A DNA stretch of 12,995 nt, from assembly GCA_030149595.1 (NCBI GenBank), contig JASFBI010000006.1, positions 1 to 12,995 of the forward strand, written 5' to 3'. Below are positions 1 through 6,244 of this stretch, one piece after another. The position numbers were made by a program, and so were the translations under genes. Each line of letters opens with the position of its first letter. The stretch's first letter is position 1. This DNA comes from Desulfobacterales bacterium (lineage in GTDB: Bacteria; Desulfobacterota; Desulfobacteria; Desulfobacterales; DAOWNP01). The notes under the pieces were generated by a model, which was given only the letters and a program-made list of their open reading frames with translations, was not told the DNA's origin and made no database searches.

Positions 1-328
1 GATGCCTTGCCACATCTTCTTTGGATTTGCTTTTTAAATCAGTTTTTATATTACCAAATGCTTCATTAATATCGCAAACTTTTTTGCTCTCATTCATAAA
101 ACTTATAAAATACTTTTCATCCCATCCCTGCATATATTTTTCAAACTTTGTTAATGATTGATTTAAAAGAACAGAATGGTCCCGCTCAGCTCTTGCTAAA
201 AGAACTAATTTATCTAACACGACAGATGATATAATACCCGTTAAAAGAAGCAACAAACAAGATAAAAGCCCTGTTCCAATAATAATATAAATTTTTTTCC
301 CTATGGAATCTGTCAATGAAAATGTCAT
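1..328 (-). CDS. Methyl-accepting chemotaxis protein, N-terminal fragment (cut by window edge)
   Basis: This is the first 109 codons of a third chemoreceptor gene that runs off the left edge. The start codon is at 326-328 (minus strand), preceded by the same AAGGAA ribosome site as its neighbour. It encodes an N-terminal membrane segment (about residues 13-38) and the start of the extracytoplasmic sensor helices. All of positions 1-328 are identical to 1627-1954, the same part of the next gene, so at present the two genes differ in nothing visible. The HAMP and signalling parts lie outside the window. Calling it a full chemoreceptor is inference from the tandem array; it could also be a truncated copy. 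Confidence 0.85.
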   Translation of the reverse strand, partial: MTFSLTDSIGKKIYIIIGTGLLSCLLLLLTGIISSVVLDKLVLLARAERDHSVLLNQSLTKFEKYMQGWDEKYFISFMNESKKVCDINEAFGNIKTDLKSKSKEDVARH

Positions 329-360
329 ATAATTTCCTTAATATTCGGTTTTCTTTAATG

Positions 361-425
361 TCAACAGACTGTTACTGAATGATAGATTTAAATTTTTATA
401 GTCTGGTTCTGTAACAGCCTATCAA
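361..425. repeat. Short MITE-like inverted repeat between chemoreceptor genes (copy 1)
   Basis: The left end TCAACAGACTGTTACTGAAT and the right end CTGTAACAGCCTATCA form imperfect terminal inverted repeats around an AT-rich core of about 30 bp. The ends closely match those of the longer element at 6055-6201: 18 of 22 bases on the left, and the core TGTAACAGCCT on the right. It therefore looks like an internally deleted relative. The right end overlaps the TGA stop codon (422-424) of the adjacent minus-strand gene. Confidence 0.6.
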
Positions 426-1954
426 GTAGAGCTTTTTGCTTTGGTTTTAAATTCTCCCATACCAGCACTAAGCTCTTCTGCTTTTGCTGCTGTATCCTGA
501 GTTATTTTTTCCACCTCATAAACTGCAATTTTAGACTGTTCTATTCCCTGAGACTGTTGTTGTGCAGCTTCTGCCATCTCTTTTAAAAGAGACCCTATCT
601 TTTCTGTACTATCTATTACTGCTTCAAAGCTTTTTCCTGTTTTTTCAACGAGGTTTGATCCATTCTTTATACTGTTTACTGTAGCATCAATCAAATCAGC
701 AGTAATTTGAGCAGAGTCTGCTGATCTTTTTGCAAGGCTTCTAACCTCTTCAGCCACAACTGTAAATCCAGCTCCGGCTTCCCCTGCTCTTGCAGCTTCA
801 ACCGAAGCATTTAATGCCAGAAGGTTGGTCTGAAATGCAATTTCATCAATAGTCTTTACAACTGCCTGTGTTTTCTCACTTGATTCAGCAAGCTCCTTCA
901 TGGATGTTATTAATTTTTGCATAAATTCTTTAGATTCCCCCACAACCTTTGATGCCATCTCTATAAAGCCATCTGCCTGCTTGGCCTTGGCTGCTGTATT
1001 ACTACTTACAGATGCTATCTCTTCAAGAGCTGAAGATGTTTCTTCTATGGCTGCTGCCTGCTTAGATGCTCCATCAGCCAAATGTCCTGCTGAAAGAGCT
1101 ACCTGTTCTATACTGCTGCCTATTTTATCGCATATATGGTTCATAGCCTGACCCAAACGAGCAGTTTCATCTTTGGATTCAAGTTTTATATTTTGAGACA
1201 GATTTTTGTCGGCAAGAACATTACCAAAAGCGACAACTTCATTGATTGGCCTGGTAATAGCTCTGGATATAATTATGCCAATAAACAGACTAAATCCAAA
1301 AACGAAAACAAAACAGCCAATCATGGCTTTAAAAATAAGCGAAGTTGCCCAGGCAGACAGATCACTTATTCCTTTTGAAAAATGATTTAAAGAGATATCT
1401 ATCTCTTTTTTCAATATTTGCATCTCTTTATATAGACCATGCTGTGTATCTAAATTTTCTGTTTTAACAAATTTATCTGCCAGCAACCTGTATTTATTAA
1501 ACAACTTATTAGCTTTTCTTGATGTCACCAACAACCCTTCAACTAATTTATGATTAGATAAAATACTCACCATAGTCACCATGGTCTGAGCCTGAGCGTA
1601 ATTAAAAGTAGAACTCACATCAGATAGATGCCTTGCCACATCTTCTTTGGATTTGCTTTTTAAATCAGTTTTTATATTACCAAATGCTTCATTAATATCG
1701 CAAACTTTTTTGCTCTCATTCATAAAACTTATAAAATACTTTTCATCCCATCCCTGCATATATTTTTCAAACTTTGTTAATGATTGATTTAAAAGAACAG
1801 AATGGTCCCGCTCAGCTCTTGCTAAAAGAACTAATTTATCTAACACGACAGATGATATAATACCCGTTAAAAGAAGCAACAAACAAGATAAAAGCCCTGT
1901 TCCAATAATAATATAAATTTTTTTCCCTATGGAATCTGTCAATGAAAATGTCAT
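422..1954 (-). CDS. Methyl-accepting chemotaxis protein (transmembrane chemoreceptor)
   Basis: This 510-residue inner-membrane chemoreceptor would signal to CheA/CheW and the flagellar motor. Order of parts: membrane helix about 13-38; extracytoplasmic helical sensor about 39-205; second membrane helix about 206-230; HAMP domain about 231-280 (starts ISRAITRPINEV); then the cytoplasmic coiled-coil signalling rod. The conserved hairpin tip lies near 370-395 (EIAFQTNLLALNASVEAARA), followed by VVAEEVRSLAKRSADSA. There is no C-terminal CheR/CheB-docking pentapeptide. The start is ATG with AAGGAA upstream. From residue 247 to the end it is identical to the gene at 2048-3580. The sensor half differs at many residues from that copy, so ligand preference may differ. 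The ligand cannot be read from the sequence. Confidence 0.95.
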   Translation of the reverse strand: MTFSLTDSIGKKIYIIIGTGLLSCLLLLLTGIISSVVLDKLVLLARAERDHSVLLNQSLTKFEKYMQGWDEKYFISFMNESKKVCDINEAFGNIKTDLKSKSKEDVARHLSDVSSTFNYAQAQTMVTMVSILSNHKLVEGLLVTSRKANKLFNKYRLLADKFVKTENLDTQHGLYKEMQILKKEIDISLNHFSKGISDLSAWATSLIFKAMIGCFVFVFGFSLFIGIIISRAITRPINEVVAFGNVLADKNLSQNIKLESKDETARLGQAMNHICDKIGSSIEQVALSAGHLADGASKQAAAIEETSSALEEIASVSSNTAAKAKQADGFIEMASKVVGESKEFMQKLITSMKELAESSEKTQAVVKTIDEIAFQTNLLALNASVEAARAGEAGAGFTVVAEEVRSLAKRSADSAQITADLIDATVNSIKNGSNLVEKTGKSFEAVIDSTEKIGSLLKEMAEAAQQQSQGIEQSKIAVYEVEKITQDTAAKAEELSAGMGEFKTKAKSST

Positions 1955-1986
1955 ATAATTTCCTTAATATTCGGTTTTCTTTAATG

Positions 1987-2051
1987 TCAACAGACTGTTA
2001 CTGAATGATAGATTTAAATTTTTATAGTCTGGTTCTGTAACAGCCTATCAA
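1987..2051. repeat. Short MITE-like inverted repeat between chemoreceptor genes (copy 2)
   Basis: This is identical to the copy at 361-425 and sits in the same place, between the start of one chemoreceptor gene and the stop of the next. It was copied as part of the 1,626-bp tandem unit, so it is not an independent insertion. Its right end again overlaps the stop codon (2048-2050) of the minus-strand gene. Confidence 0.6.
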
Positions 2052-3580
2052 GTAGAGCTTTTTGCTTTGGTTTTAAATTCTCCCATACCAGCACTAAGCT
2101 CTTCTGCTTTTGCTGCTGTATCCTGAGTTATTTTTTCCACCTCATAAACTGCAATTTTAGACTGTTCTATTCCCTGAGACTGTTGTTGTGCAGCTTCTGC
2201 CATCTCTTTTAAAAGAGACCCTATCTTTTCTGTACTATCTATTACTGCTTCAAAGCTTTTTCCTGTTTTTTCAACGAGGTTTGATCCATTCTTTATACTG
2301 TTTACTGTAGCATCAATCAAATCAGCAGTAATTTGAGCAGAGTCTGCTGATCTTTTTGCAAGGCTTCTAACCTCTTCAGCCACAACTGTAAATCCAGCTC
2401 CGGCTTCCCCTGCTCTTGCAGCTTCAACCGAAGCATTTAATGCCAGAAGGTTGGTCTGAAATGCAATTTCATCAATAGTCTTTACAACTGCCTGTGTTTT
2501 CTCACTTGATTCAGCAAGCTCCTTCATGGATGTTATTAATTTTTGCATAAATTCTTTAGATTCCCCCACAACCTTTGATGCCATCTCTATAAAGCCATCT
2601 GCCTGCTTGGCCTTGGCTGCTGTATTACTACTTACAGATGCTATCTCTTCAAGAGCTGAAGATGTTTCTTCTATGGCTGCTGCCTGCTTAGATGCTCCAT
2701 CAGCCAAATGTCCTGCTGAAAGAGCTACCTGTTCTATACTGCTGCCTATTTTATCGCATATATGGTTCATAGCCTGACCCAAACGAGCAGTTTCATCTTT
2801 GGATTCAAGTTTTATATTTTGAGACAGATTTTTGTCGGCAAGAATATTACCAAAAGCGACAACTTCATTAATTGGCCTGGTAATAGCTCTGGATATAATT
2901 ATGCCAATAAACAGGCTAAATCCAAAAGCGAAAACAAAACAGCCAATCATAGCCTTTAAAATAAGCGAATTTGCCCAGGCAGACAGATCACTTACTCCTT
3001 TTGAAAAATGATTAAAAGAAACTCCCATCTCCTTTTTCAGAACTCCCATCTCTTCGTATAGACCACGCTGTGTATCTACATCTTCTGTTTTAACAAACTT
3101 ATCTGCCAGTAATCTGTATTTATTTAACATCTTGTTAGCTTTTGCTGCTGATACCAACATCTCTTCAACTAATTTATTACCAAATAAAAAACTTGCCATC
3201 GTCACTATGGTCTGAGCCTGATCGTAATTAAAAGCAGAAATCACATCAGATAGATGCCTTGCCACATCTTCTTTGGATTTGCTTTTTAAATCAGTTTTTA
3301 TATTACCTAATGCTTCATTCATATCACAAACTTTTTTACTCTCATTCATGAAATTTATAAAATACTTTTCATCCCATTCCTGCATATATTTTTCAAATTC
3401 TATTAATGATTGATTAAAAAGGACAGAAGAATCTCGTTCAGCTCTTGCTAAAAGAACAAGTTTATCCAAGGCAACAGACGAGATAATACCTGTTAAAAGA
3501 AGCAGCAAACAAGATAAAAACCCTGTCCCAATAATCATATAAATTTTTTTCCCTATGGAATCTGTCAATGAAAATGTCAT
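2048..3580 (-). CDS. Methyl-accepting chemotaxis protein (transmembrane chemoreceptor), first gene of the array
   Basis: This 510-residue paralogue has the same plan: membrane helix 13-38, extracytoplasmic sensor to about 205, second membrane helix to about 230, HAMP, and a signalling rod with the conserved tip. I chose the ATG at 3578-3580 rather than an upstream in-frame start (3619), because AAGGAGA lies just before it and the protein then aligns from MTFSLTDSIGKKIY with its neighbours. It is the promoter-proximal gene of the minus-strand array. The signalling half is DNA-identical to the next gene. The sensor half has many substitutions, for example around residues 130-200, which suggests sensor divergence combined with homogenised output domains. 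Confidence 0.95.
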   Translation of the reverse strand: MTFSLTDSIGKKIYMIIGTGFLSCLLLLLTGIISSVALDKLVLLARAERDSSVLFNQSLIEFEKYMQEWDEKYFINFMNESKKVCDMNEALGNIKTDLKSKSKEDVARHLSDVISAFNYDQAQTIVTMASFLFGNKLVEEMLVSAAKANKMLNKYRLLADKFVKTEDVDTQRGLYEEMGVLKKEMGVSFNHFSKGVSDLSAWANSLILKAMIGCFVFAFGFSLFIGIIISRAITRPINEVVAFGNILADKNLSQNIKLESKDETARLGQAMNHICDKIGSSIEQVALSAGHLADGASKQAAAIEETSSALEEIASVSSNTAAKAKQADGFIEMASKVVGESKEFMQKLITSMKELAESSEKTQAVVKTIDEIAFQTNLLALNASVEAARAGEAGAGFTVVAEEVRSLAKRSADSAQITADLIDATVNSIKNGSNLVEKTGKSFEAVIDSTEKIGSLLKEMAEAAQQQSQGIEQSKIAVYEVEKITQDTAAKAEELSAGMGEFKTKAKSST

Positions 3581-3714
3581 ATTATCTCCTTTTTTAAAAA
3601 TGATATAATCAAAACACATCTAAATCTAATAAAGCATAATATAATGAGATTTTAAAAAAACAGTCTTTCTTCAGGCTTAACAGGATATTAAGAAGTGAGT
3701 TACCTCAAATTCAA

Positions 3715-3796
3715 GTATGGATTGTTGTATTTGAACAATTAAAATTAATTTTTTAATATAGAAATTTGGATAAATTAGTGTTTTAATAGCTTATTG
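3715..3796. repeat. Decayed copy of the MITE-like element (right half)
   Basis: This stretch aligns with the right half of the intact element at 6127-6203. Shared blocks, in order, are GTTGTATT, ATTAAA, ATTTTTTAA, AGAAATT, GGA and TAGTGTTTT, followed by TAATAGCTTATTGAA against TAACAGCCTGTCGAA. Nearly all differences in the last third are G-to-A or C-to-T changes. The left half is not clearly recognisable. Confidence 0.5.
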
Positions 3797-4101
3797 AATG
3801 GATTATTTTAATCAAAAATTTTATATTATGATAATATACTCTTTTTTATAAATACTTGTCAAGCTTACTCAGCAATGATAAATTTAAAAAGCTCTTGAAC
3901 GAAACAGTTCAAAATTTAAATAAAACAAAGCAATTGACAGGGCTGTCTGTTTTTTTGCTTTTTACTCAAATTCTATTTTTTTTTGAAACCAAAATATTAT
4001 CTAAAGAGCAAAAAAAATTGTACAATTTTTTTTTTTTGACATTTTTATGATACTATTTTGCTTTCAAAAACTATTTCTTAAATATAGTAAAAGGAGGGTA
4101 T

Positions 4102-4131
4102 ATGGTCTGCATATGTTCATCCACAAGCTAA
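4102..4131 (+). promoter_or_regulatory. Possible nine-codon leader ORF upstream of desulfoferrodoxin
   Basis: A strong ribosome site, AAGGAGGG at 4091-4098, sits directly before an ATG at 4102. The frame reads MVCICSSTS and stops at 4129-4131, 43 bp before the desulfoferrodoxin start. The Shine-Dalgarno match is better than that of most genes in the window, and two of nine residues are Cys. It may be a regulatory leader peptide. The spacing to the ATG is short and no attenuator hairpin is evident, so this is speculative. Confidence 0.3.
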
Positions 4132-4174
4132 TTTTAAATCATTATACGAAATTTATTAATAAAGGAGAATAAAA

Positions 4175-4549
4175 ATGGCTGAAAAACTTGAAATCTTTAA
4201 ATGCAATCTATGTGGCAACATTATTGAGGTTATGCATGGTGGCAGTGGTTCCATGCAGTGTTGCAGTCAGGACATGGATCTTTTAATCGAAAACACCGTT
4301 GATGCTGCAAAGGAAAAACATATTCCTGTAATGGAAACGAGTGATGGAGCTGTTAAGGTAAAAGTAGGAGAAGTTGCTCATCCCATGGAAGAAAAACATT
4401 ATATTGAGTGGATAGAGATTATTGCCGGGAACAAAGTGTACTCACAATTTTTAAACCCTGGAGATACGCCTGATGCAACATTTAAACTTGAAGCCAAAGA
4501 CTGCAAGATCAGAGCCTATTGCAATCTACATGGACTCTGGAAGGCGTAA
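4175..4549 (+). CDS. dfx: Desulfoferrodoxin (superoxide reductase)
   Basis: This 124-residue cytoplasmic non-haem iron protein reduces superoxide to hydrogen peroxide without making oxygen, as in anaerobes. The N-terminal desulforedoxin-like Center I has its four cysteines at C10, C13, C29 and C30. The catalytic Center II (neelaredoxin domain) has E47, K48, H49, H69, H75, C116 and H119, ending in CNLHGLWKA. These positions agree exactly with the numbering used for the Desulfovibrio enzymes, so both centres look intact and the length is typical. The start has AAAGGAG nine bases upstream. A small zinc-ribbon gene follows about 200 bp later. Electrons usually come from rubredoxin; no rubredoxin gene is visible here. 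Confidence 0.97.
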   Translation: MAEKLEIFKCNLCGNIIEVMHGGSGSMQCCSQDMDLLIENTVDAAKEKHIPVMETSDGAVKVKVGEVAHPMEEKHYIEWIEIIAGNKVYSQFLNPGDTPDATFKLEAKDCKIRAYCNLHGLWKA

Positions 4550-4751
4550 ACAGGCGGGTTTTTCATACATAGACAAAGACAGAGACTATTTAACAATTTA
4601 TTAACCTTAAAACCTAAAGATGCTTCTATCATGGTTTGCAGATTCTCTAAAACATATCCATGGTACAATGAAAAATATTTATAAAATAAACATTTAATTA
4701 TATCAGATGGGATACTTTTTTTATTCAGATTATACTATAAAGGAGGATATT

Positions 4752-4937
4752 ATGTCTACACCACAACATTGCCCCGGTTTTGAACAGTTCAAAAACTTAA
4801 AGGTTTTTAAGTGCAAATGTCCTAACTGTGGAAAAGAAAATGAAATTTTTTCTGATGAATTTAATAAGGAGCGTGTATGCGGGTCATGTGGCAAAGAGAT
4901 TGATTTCAGCCGGTGTTCTCTTGATGCAAGTGCGTAA
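4752..4937 (+). CDS. Small zinc-ribbon protein, unknown function
   Basis: A 61-residue protein with the pattern CKCPNCGKENEIF, then VCGSCGKEID. The two CxxC knuckles (C26/C29 and C43/C46) are about 14 residues apart and probably bind one zinc or iron. Extra cysteines lie before the first knuckle and near the C-terminus. I chose the ATG at 4752 because AGGAGG lies at 4741-4746; an upstream in-frame ATG at 4707 has no such site. Short proteins of this type with a CPGFE-like opening occur in Deltaproteobacteria, but I know of no assigned role. Position after desulfoferrodoxin hints at redox or stress work; that is inference only. Confidence 0.8.
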   Translation: MSTPQHCPGFEQFKNLKVFKCKCPNCGKENEIFSDEFNKERVCGSCGKEIDFSRCSLDASA

Positions 4938-5029
4938 ATCTTTTTAAATTTAATTGATTATTTTTATTATAAAAATTGTTGTTACGATTTTGTTTTTAGA
5001 TAAAAAAACTATACGAGCATATTGAATAA

Positions 5030-5485
5030 ATGGCAGATAACTACAAAACAATAAAGAAAAAAGTTTACAGGCTACTCTGCCAGGATGATTTTACTGAAGC
5101 AGTTAAAGAGATAAGCAGGTTTCCTGCCAGAAAGGTAATAAACCTTCTTATCTCTTCTCTATACTGTATTGATGGAAGGACAGAGCATAGAGCTGCTGTT
5201 GCAATAGGTATTGTTACAGCAAAGCTTGCAGATCATGATATTGAGTCTGCCCGTATTATTATGCGCCGCCTTATGTGGAGTCTTAATGACGAATCAGGAG
5301 GTATTGGCTGGGGAGCACCCGAGGCAATGGCTGAAATAATGGCAAGAAACAGAAAGCTTTTTGATGAATATTATAAAATTCTGATTTCATATTCAGAGCC
5401 CGGCAAAAACTATCTTGAACATGAAGAATTACAAAAAAGTGTGCGAAGGGGGTTGAAAAAACTTGCCCTCCATACACCACAGTAA
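5030..5485 (+). CDS. DVU0298-type HEAT-like protein, apparently C-terminally short
   Basis: A 151-residue, mainly helical, soluble protein. It carries the block SLNDESGGIGWGAPEAMAEIMARN (about residues 84-107; two overlapping parts are LNDESGGIGWG and APEAMAEI) followed by YLEHEELQ. From memory these mark the DVU0298-type family of sulfate reducers, whose members are usually about 200 residues or more, with a further helical repeat after LEHxxLQxGxxWGIGRLA. Here that segment reads SVRRGLKKLALHTPQ and stops, so the last helices seem missing. The frame stays open for 35 codons after the stop, without family resemblance. The ribosome site is weak. The function is unknown; HEAT-like repeats suggest protein binding. 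Confidence 0.75.
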   Translation: MADNYKTIKKKVYRLLCQDDFTEAVKEISRFPARKVINLLISSLYCIDGRTEHRAAVAIGIVTAKLADHDIESARIIMRRLMWSLNDESGGIGWGAPEAMAEIMARNRKLFDEYYKILISYSEPGKNYLEHEELQKSVRRGLKKLALHTPQ

Positions 5486-5541
5486 CAACTGCAACAGCTA
5501 CAGATAAAAAAACTGAACCATTTCAAAACTGCATATAAGCC

Positions 5542-5570
5542 GGGCAAATCCCTGCCCCTATGTGCTTTTT
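5542..5570 (+). terminator. Possible weak intrinsic terminator after the DVU0298-type gene
   Basis: GGGCA (5542-5546) pairs with TGCCC (5553-5557) around a six-base loop, followed after a short gap by a T-rich run near 5565-5572. The stem is only five pairs and the T run is displaced, so this is a weak candidate. Confidence 0.3.
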
Positions 5571-5604
5571 CTTTGGTAACTCCCCCTGCTTTTATCATTG
5601 GAAC

Positions 5605-5643
5605 TTGACATATGAGATAAAAGTGTTAACATATGAACATATG
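5605..5643 (+). promoter_or_regulatory. Promoter and overlapping ArsR/SmtB-type operator for the repressor gene
   Basis: TTGACA (5605-5610) and TAACAT (5627-5632) are 16 bp apart and make a good sigma-70 promoter. Three CATATG blocks lie on it, at 5609-5614, 5630-5635 and 5638-5643. The last two form CATATGAACATATG, close to the ATATGAACA-type half-sites bound by ArsR/SmtB repressors. Repressor binding here would cover both promoter elements. The implied transcript start near 5639 also supports the ATG at 5668 as the true start. Confidence 0.6.
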
Positions 5644-5667
5644 CTCACACGTAAAGAGAAAGAAGTC

Positions 5668-6030
5668 ATGGATATAACAGGAAAAGACAAAATTTGCGAC
5701 AATCTTTGTAGTCTTACAGAAAAAGTTGAATCTGTAAGAGAGAAAATGGTCAGTTCAGAAAAACTTCTGGAGCTTTCTGAGCTTTTTAAAGTGCTTGGAG
5801 ATCATACACGGATAAGAATATTGTATGCACTGTTTCAGTCTGAATTGTGTGTATGCGATCTTTCTGAAATCCTTGGAATGACACAATCGGCAATTTCACA
5901 CCAGCTCAGAGTTTTAAGAAGTGCCAAGGTTGTAAAGTACAGGAGAGAAGGGAAAAAAGTATATTATAATCTTGATGATGCTCATATTTTTTCGCTTCTT
6001 GATATAGGGATGATTCATGTTAATGAATAA
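5668..6030 (+). CDS. ArsR/SmtB-family metal-responsive repressor
   Basis: A 120-residue dimeric winged-helix repressor that would leave DNA on metal binding. The recognition helix is MTQSAISHQLRVLR (about 71-84), followed by the wing KYRREGKKVYYNL. Two metal sites seem present. An alpha-3N (CadC-like, soft metal) site is suggested by C10, C14, C61 and C63, the last two in ELCVCD. An alpha-5 (SmtB-like zinc) site is suggested by D104, H106, H117 and E120. I chose the ATG at 5668; the long open frame back to 5560 runs through the promoter, and the ATG at 5641 would be almost leaderless. It probably represses itself and perhaps the downstream efflux permease at 6245. Confidence 0.93.
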   Translation: MDITGKDKICDNLCSLTEKVESVREKMVSSEKLLELSELFKVLGDHTRIRILYALFQSELCVCDLSEILGMTQSAISHQLRVLRSAKVVKYRREGKKVYYNLDDAHIFSLLDIGMIHVNE

Positions 6031-6054
6031 AAAAATGGAGTCAGCAGTTTACCC

Positions 6055-6201
6055 TCGACAGGTTGTTACAGAATGAAAAATTTTTCAAGTTCAAGGCAAA
6101 AAAATAAATTTAACCGCAGGTTGCCCCGTTGTATTCCGAGGATTAAATTTATTTTTTAACGCAGAAATTGGACAGAGTAGTGTTTTGTAACAGCCTGTCG
6201 A
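6055..6201. repeat. MITE-like element with nested inverted repeats
   Basis: The outer arms TCGACAGGTTGTTACA (6055-6070) and TGTAACAGCCTGTCGA (6186-6201) match at 15 of 16 positions. A perfect 15-bp inner inverted repeat lies at 6099-6113 (AAAAAATAAATTTAA) and 6143-6157. The 147-bp unit has no ORF. It fits a non-autonomous miniature transposable element, or a large hairpin in RNA. It sits between the repressor and permease genes and could act as a terminator or attenuator. Related copies are at 361-425 and 1987-2051 (short) and near 3715-3796 (decayed). Confidence 0.75.
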
Positions 6202-6244
6202 AATAATACTTGGGTGAGTTTTTTAGCAAAGGGAGTATGGAAAA

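Larger units (their letters stand above)
1..2844. repeat. Tandem direct repeat, 1,626-bp period (chemoreceptor array)
   Basis: Positions 1-1218 match 1627-2844 base for base as far as I can read. The match covers the N-terminal part of one gene, the whole intergenic spacer, and the HAMP-to-C-terminus part of the next gene. The first mismatch is at 1219 versus 2845 (c versus t, changing codon 246 from Val to Ile). Similarity then falls through the sensor-coding halves. The repeat begins outside the window on the left. Confidence 0.9.
3581..4174. other. AT-rich gene-poor region between chemoreceptor array and desulfoferrodoxin
   Basis: About 590 bp with no convincing gene. It should hold the promoter of the minus-strand chemoreceptor array (3581-3680) and that of desulfoferrodoxin (roughly 4020-4100), but I see no strong sigma-70 pair for either. 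A TTGACA at 4036-4041 lacks a well-spaced -10. The region contains a decayed MITE copy near 3715-3796 and a possible nine-codon leader ORF at 4102-4131. A TTG-initiated frame at 3856-4050 is low-complexity and is not accepted as a gene. Confidence 0.6.

Noticed and set aside
900-1378. Open frames opposite the chemoreceptor gene, repeated at 2526-2959
   Set aside because: They are antisense shadows of the conserved signalling and HAMP coding regions, and they recur only because the genes are duplicated.
3938-3960. GACAGGGCTGTC followed by a T run as a possible terminator
   Set aside because: The stem is only four pairs once a minimal loop is allowed, and no plus-strand gene ends upstream of it.
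3856-4050. 64-codon open frame starting with TTG on the plus strand
   Set aside because: It is composed mainly of Lys, Phe, Leu and Asn from AT-rich and T-run DNA, has no ribosome site, and resembles no family I know.
5560-5667. Upstream extension of the ArsR-type protein to an ATG at 5560 or 5641
   Set aside because: The extension would translate through the -35, -10 and operator; the residues are not family-like, and the ATG at 5668 places the metal-binding cysteines as expected.
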